Positions 17,256 to 24,436 of a stretch of 64,000 nucleotides of DNA are shown here, piece by piece. The stretch's first letter is position 1; every line of letters begins with the position of its first letter. Origin of the DNA: an uncultured Myxococcales bacterium (GTDB lineage: Bacteria > Myxococcota_A > Polyangia > Polyangiales > Polyangiaceae). The notes beneath the pieces are model-generated. The model made no database searches. It had not been told where the DNA came from and worked only from the letters and a program-made list of their open reading frames with translations. The DNA is taken from the NCBI GenBank assembly GCA_937949945.1, contig CALFEQ010000054.1, positions 128,734 through 192,733 on the forward strand. Direction: 5' to 3'. Both the position numbers and the translations under genes were made by a program.

Positions 17256-17428
17256 CAATGAGGGCTCGTGCGTCTCGGCGCCGTATCGCGAGCCCTTGCG
17301 AGTCGTCGAGTCTTCGCGTGCTTCGTCGCAACGCTGCTCGGCCAGCCGATGTGTTCTTTCAATCGCGAGACGGTGGCACGATGGAAGTGGACCGCGAAGC
17401 GCTGGATGAACGGCGGAGGATGACCTGC

Positions 17429-17495
17429 CGAGGCCCGAGGCCTGAGGCCTCGGGCCTTGACCGACCGAGGACTGAGGACTGAGGACTGAGGTCTG
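17429..17495. repeat. Heptad arrays, GAGGCCT and GAGGACT types, reaching the next start codon
   Basis: First come CGAGGCC/TGAGGCC units (17429-17450), then a short break, then four phased GAGGACT units at 17467-17491. The final unit gives GAGG five bases before the ATG at 17497, so the array provides the ribosome-binding site of the methyltransferase. Confidence 0.9.
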
Positions 17496-17496
17496 G

Positions 17497-18291
17497 ATGC
17501 TCCCCCGCCTGCACCTGTTCGAGTTCAACGACGCGCCCGGCGTGCCCGGGTTCGTCAAGGACACCATCATCGAGTCGTTGAGCCGGATGCTCGCGTGGGG
17601 ACGCCTGCTTCGTGGTCTCGTCGGGCCGTTTTACGACTTCGTCCGCAAGGCAGGGGTGACCGAGGTTCTCGACGTCTGCGCCGGCGCGGGCGGGCCGGCG
17701 GGGATTCTCGTCGACGAGCTGCTCGCCGCCGGCGTCACGCCGCCGCGCTTCGTGCTGACGGATCTGAACCCGCAGGTCGAGAGCTGGGCCGCGCTCAAGC
17801 GCCGGCATCCTCGGTACATCGACTTCGTGCCCGAGCCGGTCGATGCCACGCGTCTGCCACCCGAGCTCGCGCGCGGCCGGGGCGCCGTCGTCATCAATGC
17901 TCTGCATCACTTCCGCCCGGAGCTCGCCTCGCGCATCCTCTGCTCGCTCGCCGAGGGCTCCGCGGGCGTCTTCGTGGCCGAGCCGTTCGAGCGGACGCCG
18001 CTCGGCTTCGCGCTGATGGCGCCCAAGGGCGTGCCCGCCCTCCTCGTGAACCCGATCCTCTCGCCGAGAGACAACTTCAAGAAGGCGGTCTTCACGTGGT
18101 TCACGCCTCTGGCCATCGGGGTGTCGATCTGGGACGGCTTCGTGAGCACGTTGCGCATCTACTCGGAGCTCGACCTGCGGGCGCTCGTCGCGCCGCTCGC
18201 GCGCGAGATCGAGTTCTCGTACGGCCATTACCCGGTCGGGCGCTTCGGGCGCGGGTACTGGTTCCGCGGGACGAGGCGGGCGGCGTCGTGA
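17497..18291 (+). CDS. Class I SAM-dependent methyltransferase-like protein
   Basis: The 264-residue protein has the Rossmann SAM-binding loop VLDVCAGAGGPAG (about residues 57-69), an acidic residue at the end of strand 2 (FVLTDLNP), PVDATRLP after strand 3 and VINALHHF at strand 4. The C-terminal third has two hydrophobic segments (FALMAPKGVPALLVNPIL and FTWFTPLAIGVSIW), which suggests that it touches the membrane. The substrate is unknown. The ATG follows a heptad array that supplies its GAGG ribosome site. It is convergent with the cupin lipoprotein, 18 bases away. Confidence 0.75.
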   Translation: MLPRLHLFEFNDAPGVPGFVKDTIIESLSRMLAWGRLLRGLVGPFYDFVRKAGVTEVLDVCAGAGGPAGILVDELLAAGVTPPRFVLTDLNPQVESWAALKRRHPRYIDFVPEPVDATRLPPELARGRGAVVINALHHFRPELASRILCSLAEGSAGVFVAEPFERTPLGFALMAPKGVPALLVNPILSPRDNFKKAVFTWFTPLAIGVSIWDGFVSTLRIYSELDLRALVAPLAREIEFSYGHYPVGRFGRGYWFRGTRRAAS

Positions 18292-18309
18292 GCCGCCGCC
18301 GCGCAAGCG

Positions 18310-18882
18310 TCACTCGGTCGTCTTGCCGTCGAACTCCTCGGTGTCTCTCTCGGCGTCGGCACGCGTGCGATGGACGACCCCGTCGCGGTGGTGCGGCGGC
18401 GCGTAGAGCGTGTAGAGCTTGAGCGGCTCGTCGCCTCGGTTGACGACGTCGTGCTTCGCTCCGGCCGGGATGACGATCGCGGAGCCCGGGCCGATGGGGC
18501 TCGGCACGTCGTCGATGACCACCTCGCCCGTGCCCGTCTCGACGCGGATGAACTGATCGGTGTCTTCGTGCGTCTCGAGCCCGATGCGATCGCCGGGAGG
18601 GATGGCCATGAGCACGAGCTGGAGGTTCTTCGCCGTGTAGACCACGCGCCGGAAGTCTTCGTTCCGCTCCGTGATCGCGTGGATGTCGTCCACGAACCCT
18701 CGCATGACCTTGCCCTCTTCTCCGGTCTGCTCACCGGTTCCCGTGGCGCCCGGGAGGCGCGCAGTGGTCCGACCCTCGGTCGCGGTGTCACGCTCGGCCT
18801 GTGCGTCCGCACCACGATCGCACGCGAGCGTAGCCAGCGCAGCGACGACCACCGCAACGAGCTTCACGTTGCAACGGCGCAT
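18310..18882 (-). CDS. Cupin-domain lipoprotein
   Basis: A strong ribosome site (TGAGGAGAGTGAC) directly before the ATG at 18882 fixes the start, although the frame is open ten codons further. The signal peptide ends in the lipobox LATLAC. The mature part contains a cupin 2 barrel: GDRIGLETHEDTDQFIRVETGTGE, then IPAGAKHDVVNRGDEPLKLYTLYAPP, with metal-ligand-like His and Glu residues. Homologues are often annotated as mannose-6-phosphate isomerase-like cupins. With 190 residues it is a stand-alone periplasmic or surface cupin; the ligand is unknown. Confidence 0.85.
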   Translation of the reverse strand: MRRCNVKLVAVVVAALATLACDRGADAQAERDTATEGRTTARLPGATGTGEQTGEEGKVMRGFVDDIHAITERNEDFRRVVYTAKNLQLVLMAIPPGDRIGLETHEDTDQFIRVETGTGEVVIDDVPSPIGPGSAIVIPAGAKHDVVNRGDEPLKLYTLYAPPHHRDGVVHRTRADAERDTEEFDGKTTE

Positions 18883-19013
18883 GTCACTCTCCTCACGCCC
18901 CACGAGGTGCAAGCCCGGTACCGTGTCCGAGCCTTCGCCGCTGCGCTCGACCGGGCGACGGCGAGCGCGGCCTGTCGCGGAGCTCGGGCGGCGCGCGGTG
19001 GTCGCTCGCGTCG

Positions 19014-20561
19014 TCAGGCGCCGAGGCGGTAGACGCGCTCGAAGCCTTCGTCGAGGTTGCGGATCGTGACGGCGACGATGCCGTGCTCGTCGAGGACGTA
19101 CTCCTCCTCGATGCGCGGTCCCGCGCGGTCGAAGCGCTCGACGCGGACGTCGTCGAGCGCGCCGCCGACGAGGCTGCGATCGAACGGGAACAGCACGTCA
19201 CCGGAGAAGACCATGTGCCCGCGCGGCTTGCCGTCGTCGCTCATCCCGCTGCACTCGAGGAAGCGGAAGTGCCCGACGTTGTGCGCCGCGCGGTAGCGGC
19301 GCCGGCAGGCGACGCGGGCTCCGCCCGAGGAGGGGAGCACCGTGTCCGGGGTGAAGATCGGGTCGAACGTGATCTCGCTCCCGGCGTGCGCCTCGCGGAA
19401 CACGCCGAACGTCCGCGAGTAGCGGTCGACGAGCTCGAAGCCCGCGGCTTCGTCGCACGCGATGGCGAGGCCGATCGCGATCGCGGCCGAGGCGTACGGC
19501 GATCGATGCACGCGCCTGCCGTACCGCTGGCGGAGCATCCGGCCGACGATCGGCAGCTCGCTTCCGCCGCCGACGACGTAGATCCCGGCGATGTCGTCGC
19601 GCATCGCGCCCTGCTCGCCGCCCTCGGCATCCGCGAGGCGCGTCATCACGGGGAGCATCGCGTCGATCGACCGCTCGACGAGCGGACTGCACGCCTCGTA
19701 GATCTCCGCGACGGGGAGCGTGACCTCGGGGACCGGCGCGGCCTCGCCGAGGGCGGCCTCGAGGTCGATGCTCGTCTTCTTCGAGCTCGGGTTCAGGCGC
19801 TCCTTCGCGTCGCGACACTGATCGCGCAGCCGCGACAGGGAGACGGGGTCGAGCGCCTTCTTGTCGAGCTTCGCACGCTCGAGGACGAGGTCGACGATGA
19901 CCTCGTCGAAGTCGTCGCCGCCGAGCTCGTTGATGCCCGCGGTCGCGAGGACCTCGTGGCTCACGCCCTGCATCCGGACGAGCGAGGCGTCGAACGTGCC
20001 GCCGCCGAGATCGTAGACGACGACGTGATCGCGCTTCGACGTGAGGGTGTTGCGGTGGCGATGCGTGTACTCGAAGCCGGCGGCGGACGGCTCGTTCAAC
20101 ATCGCGAGCGGGGAGAGCTCGGCGCGGCGGAAGGCGTCGAGCGTCAGCAGGCGCTGCGCGCCCGATGCGTTGGCGGGGACCGCGACGACCGACTCGATGG
20201 GGCCGGCCCGGAGCTCCTCGGCGAGGGTCGAGCGAACGAGCACGGCGTCGCGGACGTACGCGAAGAAGCGCGTGAGGAGGTCGCCGAGCGTGACCGACAC
20301 CGAGCCGATTCGGACCTCGCGGCCCGGCGTCGCGTCGGCGCTCGCGAGGAGGCGCTTGAAGGAGCGCACGACGCACGCGCGCTCACCGGCCGCGAGCGCG
20401 TCGAAGCCGAAGCGGAGACGACCTTGCTCCTCGGCGACGATCGACGGAATCCAGTCGTGGGAGTCGCCTGCGTCGTCGACGAACGCGAGGACGGGGTAGT
20501 TGCCGCGGTCCGCGCAGGCCACGACGGTGCGTGTCGTCCCGAAATCGATCCCGAGTCTCAA
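19014..20561 (-). CDS. Hsp70 family protein, short form
   Basis: The 515-residue protein has the actin-like ATPase signatures of Hsp70: LGIDFGTTRTVVA at the N-terminus, NEPSAAGFEYTH, VVVYDLGGGTFDASLV and YVVGGGSELPIVGRMLRQRYG. After the ATPase (about residue 380) only some 130 residues remain, so the substrate-binding part is short and unlike DnaK, and the alpha-helical lid is missing. It sits alone on its strand, without dnaJ or grpE, and is not the housekeeping DnaK. A second, much longer Hsp70 paralogue is at 48056. Its client is unknown. Confidence 0.92.
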   Translation of the reverse strand: MRLGIDFGTTRTVVACADRGNYPVLAFVDDAGDSHDWIPSIVAEEQGRLRFGFDALAAGERACVVRSFKRLLASADATPGREVRIGSVSVTLGDLLTRFFAYVRDAVLVRSTLAEELRAGPIESVVAVPANASGAQRLLTLDAFRRAELSPLAMLNEPSAAGFEYTHRHRNTLTSKRDHVVVYDLGGGTFDASLVRMQGVSHEVLATAGINELGGDDFDEVIVDLVLERAKLDKKALDPVSLSRLRDQCRDAKERLNPSSKKTSIDLEAALGEAAPVPEVTLPVAEIYEACSPLVERSIDAMLPVMTRLADAEGGEQGAMRDDIAGIYVVGGGSELPIVGRMLRQRYGRRVHRSPYASAAIAIGLAIACDEAAGFELVDRYSRTFGVFREAHAGSEITFDPIFTPDTVLPSSGGARVACRRRYRAAHNVGHFRFLECSGMSDDGKPRGHMVFSGDVLFPFDRSLVGGALDDVRVERFDRAGPRIEEEYVLDEHGIVAVTIRNLDEGFERVYRLGA

Positions 20562-20714
20562 CGTGAGCCCTCCTCGTCGCTCGAGGCGCCCGGGCGGCCG
20601 ATACGTGCTTCCGGTCGCCGGGGGTCGGCCCGATACAGCACAGTCGGCCGAACGTGGGCAAGAACTCGTGGGTTTCGACGCGCTCGACGGCTCGCGCGGA
20701 CCGAAGGATTTCTC

Positions 20715-21614
20715 TCAGTTCCCCGGCGCCGCGTCGGCGCCCGCGTCGCCGGCGAGCGGCGCGGGCGTCGTGCTCACGAGCGTGAGATCGGCGTCCTCCG
20801 TGTAGTACGCGCTGAAGAACGCCGTCGGAAAGGCGATGCTGGTCTTTCGGACGAGGCGCACGAGCAGGCCGTCTTCGACCGCGAAGTACCAGTCGACGTT
20901 GTTCGTGCCTTGCTGAGAGCCGGTGACCACGAGCTCCTCGCGGAAGTGTCGCGTGCGAATGGCGGCGCCTCCGACGACGACGTCCTCCTCACCGACGTAC
21001 TCGTAGGGGCCGCCCGACGTGAACTGGGACGTGCCGGTCTCGCTCTCTTCGTTGCGACCGGTGCAGATGTGCGGCCATTCCTGCTCCGGTGCGGGCGAGA
21101 GGAGCGTCATCGTGTCCCCCGGCTTGCAGGTCATGACGGTGCTGACGAGGATGCCGCCGAGGACGGCGAGATGCTGGGATCGGTGCACGCCGACGCGGAT
21201 CGTCTCGCTGCCACGGAGGCAGAGATCCATCTTCTCCGTATAGCCGGTGCGCAGCGTGAGCTTCGCAGAGTAGCAATCGGCGTCCTCGTGGACGATCGCG
21301 ACACTCGCGGTCGGTCCGTACGGTGCCGTCCTCGTGTTACCGAGGACGTTGATGGAGTCCTTGCCCGTCGCGACGTAGGCGTAGATGCCCTCGTCCGGGC
21401 GTCGTTTCCCCACGGCCTCCGCGTCCGCGGCGTCTGCGGGCTCGGTGGGGGCCACCCACACGTCGTCGGTCTTGCCCGCGTCGTCGGTGAGCGGTGCATG
21501 CGGCGGCGGCGTCTGTTCCGTGTAGCCGTCGTCGAGGAGAAGCGAGCAACCCGAGGCGATGGCGGCGGCGAGCACCGCCGTCAGGGAAATCGATCGACGC
21601 TTCGCCATCGCCAT
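20715..21614 (-). CDS. Predicted lipoprotein, unknown function
   Basis: The 299-residue protein has a signal peptide with lipobox ASGC, a Pro/Asp/Ala-rich linker typical of myxobacterial lipoproteins, and a beta-rich domain with cysteines in DADCYSAK, MDLCLRG, VMTCKPG and HICTGR that could form two disulphides. The C-terminus is again Ala/Asp-rich. No family is recognised. A perfect 16-base palindrome lies 73 bases upstream of its start and may be its operator. Confidence 0.75.
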   Translation of the reverse strand: MAMAKRRSISLTAVLAAAIASGCSLLLDDGYTEQTPPPHAPLTDDAGKTDDVWVAPTEPADAADAEAVGKRRPDEGIYAYVATGKDSINVLGNTRTAPYGPTASVAIVHEDADCYSAKLTLRTGYTEKMDLCLRGSETIRVGVHRSQHLAVLGGILVSTVMTCKPGDTMTLLSPAPEQEWPHICTGRNEESETGTSQFTSGGPYEYVGEEDVVVGGAAIRTRHFREELVVTGSQQGTNNVDWYFAVEDGLLVRLVRKTSIAFPTAFFSAYYTEDADLTLVSTTPAPLAGDAGADAAPGN

Positions 21615-21686
21615 CGCGCGCTTCCTGTCGCTTGCGTCGAGCGTACGGCCCGGCGCCGTGCCGCGTGCGCATTATCTCGAATGTAT

Positions 21687-21702
21687 CATTCCGGTCGGAA
21701 TG
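21687..21702. promoter_or_regulatory. Perfect palindrome upstream of a lipoprotein gene
   Basis: CATTCCGGTCGGAATG has seven-base arms around GT. It lies upstream of the lipoprotein at 20715-21614, in a locally AT-rich stretch that reads GATACAT and GATAAT on the - strand, as expected for a -10 region. The form resembles TetR-family operators. No regulator gene is adjacent. Confidence 0.45.
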
Positions 21703-21748
21703 CGTCAGGAAGTTCGTGCCGGCGCCAGCCTCGAGAGAAAGGCCGCTC

Positions 21749-23668
21749 TCACGAAACGGGGCGCAGGCTCGGCCGTGGGGGCGGCGCTGGTCCGGGGTCC
21801 CACACGAAGTGGTCGATGAGCATCGGATCGCTCCCGTCGAGCACGTCGTCCTTGCCGATCGTCCAGCCTTCGATCCGACCGCTCGGGTGAACGCAGAGGC
21901 GCACGAAGTGCTTGTAGCCGGGGTGCCCGAGGACGGTGAACGCCTGCTGGTGCTCGATGCCGAGGAGCATGAGGACGGTGAGGTAGACGCCGAAGACGAG
22001 CGCGCCCACGAACGCGGAGGCGACGAGGACCGCGCCGTCGGCCGCGTGGAAGGGGAGGTGAGGGACCACGAGCCGGAGGCCCATCGGGAAGAAGCCGAGG
22101 ACGACGCCGAACGGGATCGCGAACGCGGCGCGCGCCGCCCGGCTGCCCTGTCCTTGATGCGAGACGAGGTAGAGGACGAGCGACAGGCTCGCGGCGACGA
22201 TGGCCGAGGTGATGGCGAGCGTCGTCGGTCCGTTGTGCGCGGCGCCGAGGACGATCGACACGACGACGCCGTACGCGAGGTGGACCAAGAAACCCGCGCG
22301 CCCGATCATCAGCTTCGCGGGCGCCTGGAGCACGAGCCGGCGTGACGCCGCCGCGCTCGGGTACGCGACGTCCGGCGGCCCCGAGGACTCCGGGTAGGGC
22401 GCGACGCGCGTGCCGTGCAGGAACGCTCCGCCGCCGCCCGCGATGACGTGCATCGAGCGCCCGATCGTCCGCCGCTCGTAGTGGTGGAAGTCGCCGGCGA
22501 GATAGAAGACGCGATCGCGCTCGAGGCTCAGGCGGCAAGCGGCGAGCATGCGCGCGCCTGGCTCGTTCCGGTGCCCGTACGCCATCGCGGGATCCCCTGC
22601 CACGAAGAGGACCGCGCGGGTCGGCGCCTCCTTGCGTCGCCTCGTGAAGTACGCGCGCTGGCGGAAGTCGACGCGCCCGAGCTGGCGATCGGCACCCCAC
22701 AGATCGAGCTCCGGGGTGAGCGGCAGGCAGAAGTAGCTCGCCTCCTGGATGGGCTCGTAGCCGCGGAGCACGAGGCGTCTCCGGCGCTTGATCGTGGTCC
22801 CACCGAAGAACGCGCGCACGGACCGGAACAGGCCGAGCAGCATGCCGTACAGGCCGCCGACCTCGTCGAGGTGGATGGTGCGCGCGACGAGGCCGACCTT
22901 GCGACCGGGGCGCTTGCGCAGGCGCTTGCTGATCTTCGGTGTCGGGTCGCGATCGTCCGCACGGAACGGCTCGTCGATCCGGCGCCGGAACAGGCGGCCG
23001 AACCCGTCGAGCCCGTCGTACCAATCGTGGTTGCCGGGCGTCCCGAGGAGCACGCGCTTCTTGGAGCTCGCGCCGATCTTCCGGAGCTCCTCGTTCCACG
23101 GCAACACGAGCCGGTTGTAGATCTCGTCCGCCGTCGCGACCGGGTAGGAGATGTCGCCTCCGAAGACGAGGATGTCTCCGCGCGGGAGCAGCATGCGACC
23201 GCCGTTGCCGTCGTCGACGTCGTAGGTCGACGCGAGCATGCGGCCCACGCCTGCGCTGACGTCACGGTCGTCTCCGGTGTCGGCGGCGAAGTCGATCCAA
23301 ATCGGCCGCCCGAGCAGCTCGCTGAGCGTGGTCGCTCCTCCGGCGGGCTGGCTGTCCGGCGCCAGGATGCGGCCCGCGGCGGCGACGAGCTCGGCGGGCT
23401 CGTTGGGGCGCATCCAGTCGCGCGCGTCGACCGACTCCGTCGCGATCGCGCGCGCGGCGAAGTTACGAAGATGCCCGAAGAGTGAAGTTATGCCGTACCA
23501 GCGAATCCCGAAGGGCGGATGTGCGCCTTGCCGGAAGACGAGGGGATCCGGCTTGTCGCCTCGGGGACGGAGGACCACCGGCGGGCGCGTGAGGGTGGAG
23601 CTGGGCGGAGGCGCAAGCTCCTCCGAACGGCCCTCACGGGAGCGGCGGTCCTCGCCGTCGAGCAGCAC
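21749..23668 (-). CDS. Metallophosphoesterase with C-terminal membrane domain
   Basis: The 639-residue protein has a calcineurin-like core: WIDFAADTGDD, FGGDISYP, GTPGNHDWYDGLDG and AGDFHHYERR, giving the Asp, Asn and His ligands of a two-metal site. After residue 430 four to five membrane helices follow (LVHLAYGVVVSIVLGAA, AIVAASLSLVLYLV, AFAIPFGVVLGFF, VLVASAFVGALVFGVYLTVLMLLG) and a short soluble tail. The enzyme therefore sits at the membrane. The substrate is unknown. It starts 42 bases from the divergent cupredoxin-like gene; the first 30 residues look poorly conserved, so the true start may be a little further in. Confidence 0.82.
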   Translation of the reverse strand: MLLDGEDRRSREGRSEELAPPPSSTLTRPPVVLRPRGDKPDPLVFRQGAHPPFGIRWYGITSLFGHLRNFAARAIATESVDARDWMRPNEPAELVAAAGRILAPDSQPAGGATTLSELLGRPIWIDFAADTGDDRDVSAGVGRMLASTYDVDDGNGGRMLLPRGDILVFGGDISYPVATADEIYNRLVLPWNEELRKIGASSKKRVLLGTPGNHDWYDGLDGFGRLFRRRIDEPFRADDRDPTPKISKRLRKRPGRKVGLVARTIHLDEVGGLYGMLLGLFRSVRAFFGGTTIKRRRRLVLRGYEPIQEASYFCLPLTPELDLWGADRQLGRVDFRQRAYFTRRRKEAPTRAVLFVAGDPAMAYGHRNEPGARMLAACRLSLERDRVFYLAGDFHHYERRTIGRSMHVIAGGGGAFLHGTRVAPYPESSGPPDVAYPSAAASRRLVLQAPAKLMIGRAGFLVHLAYGVVVSIVLGAAHNGPTTLAITSAIVAASLSLVLYLVSHQGQGSRAARAAFAIPFGVVLGFFPMGLRLVVPHLPFHAADGAVLVASAFVGALVFGVYLTVLMLLGIEHQQAFTVLGHPGYKHFVRLCVHPSGRIEGWTIGKDDVLDGSDPMLIDHFVWDPGPAPPPRPSLRPVS

Positions 23669-23710
23669 ATGGAAGAGGATAGCCTTTTTGGGTTACCCTC
23701 GCTGGCAACC

Positions 23711-24436
23711 ATGCGAACGAAGACTGCGCTCACGTTTGCGGTGCTGTCTGCGATCGCGCTCCTGACGGCCAGCGGCCGCGCAGGGCCGCCGAACGTGAAG
23801 GGACGCATCGCCGGTCACGAGAAGCTCGTGCCGGAGGTCTACGCCGAGGCGGCCAAGCCCGAGGCCCGGCGCTGGACCTGGCGAGAGCCTTCTCCCTCCG
23901 TGAGCGCGCAGTTTCGGACGCTCTCCGCGAACCCGTCGCGCGACATCTGCATCGCCGCGATGACCGCGGCGAACCAGGAGAAGCAGCAGTTCTTGATGAC
24001 CGTCACCGGTGGGCGCGTGTTCCCCACCACCATCGTCGTGACGCCCAACACCGAGCTCGCCTTCAAGAACTTCGACCCGTTCAAGCACCGGATCCACATC
24101 ACGGGGCCCGGCGGGCAGAAGCTGCTGCCGCCGGACGACCTGCAGCCGAACGCCGTCCGCAAGTGGGCGGCTCCGGGGCCGGGCCGCTACGAGGTCCGCG
24201 ACGAGCTGTTCCCCAGCATCCGCACGTTCATCATCGTCGACCCGCAGGTCGTACAGGTCGCCTACCCGGGTCGTGACGGCGCCTTCGGATTCAGCCTGCC
24301 GGCCGGCGATTACGTGCTCAAGGCGTTCTTCAACGGAAAGCAGGTGGGCAAGCCGGTCAGCCTCACCGCGAAGGATCGCGGCGTGGTCGAGTTGAAGGAG
24401 CCGTTCAGGCTCGACGAAGAGGCGGGCGCGCAATGA
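23711..24436 (+). CDS. Exported cupredoxin-like / beta-sandwich protein
   Basis: The 241-residue protein starts with a signal peptide (MRTKTALTFAVLSAIALLTASGRAG). The middle holds a plastocyanin-like pattern: FPTTIVVTPNTELAFKNFDPFKHRIHITG, then GRYEVRDELFPSIRTFIIVDPQVVQVAYP. The usual His-Cys-His-Met copper set is not complete, so metal binding is uncertain. The last part (GAFGFSLPAGDYVLKAFFNGK) resembles a carboxypeptidase-regulatory beta domain. Its stop overlaps the next ATG (ATGATGA), coupling it to the sensor-like MXAN_5187 protein. An extracytoplasmic ligand or metal receptor for that protein is a reasonable guess. Confidence 0.72.
   Translation: MRTKTALTFAVLSAIALLTASGRAGPPNVKGRIAGHEKLVPEVYAEAAKPEARRWTWREPSPSVSAQFRTLSANPSRDICIAAMTAANQEKQQFLMTVTGGRVFPTTIVVTPNTELAFKNFDPFKHRIHITGPGGQKLLPPDDLQPNAVRKWAAPGPGRYEVRDELFPSIRTFIIVDPQVVQVAYPGRDGAFGFSLPAGDYVLKAFFNGKQVGKPVSLTAKDRGVVELKEPFRLDEEAGAQ

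Larger units (their letters stand above)
17191..17496. other. 306-base intergenic spacer with heptad arrays
   Basis: This spacer separates the divergent Uma2 and methyltransferase genes. It holds heptad arrays at 17212-17255 and 17429-17495. Between them lie about 170 bases with no coding signal I trust; a short frame there lacks a ribosome site and runs into the second array. A TTCGAATCC string at 17237 resembles a tRNA T-loop but has no cloverleaf around it. Confidence 0.7.

Noticed and set aside
17212..17260. tRNA gene suggested by TTCGAATCC
   Set aside because: No acceptor stem or anticodon arm can be formed; the string is next to heptad units.
17258..17482. A 74-codon frame between Uma2 and the methyltransferase
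   Set aside because: No ribosome site, arginine-rich composition, and its end is encoded by a heptad array.
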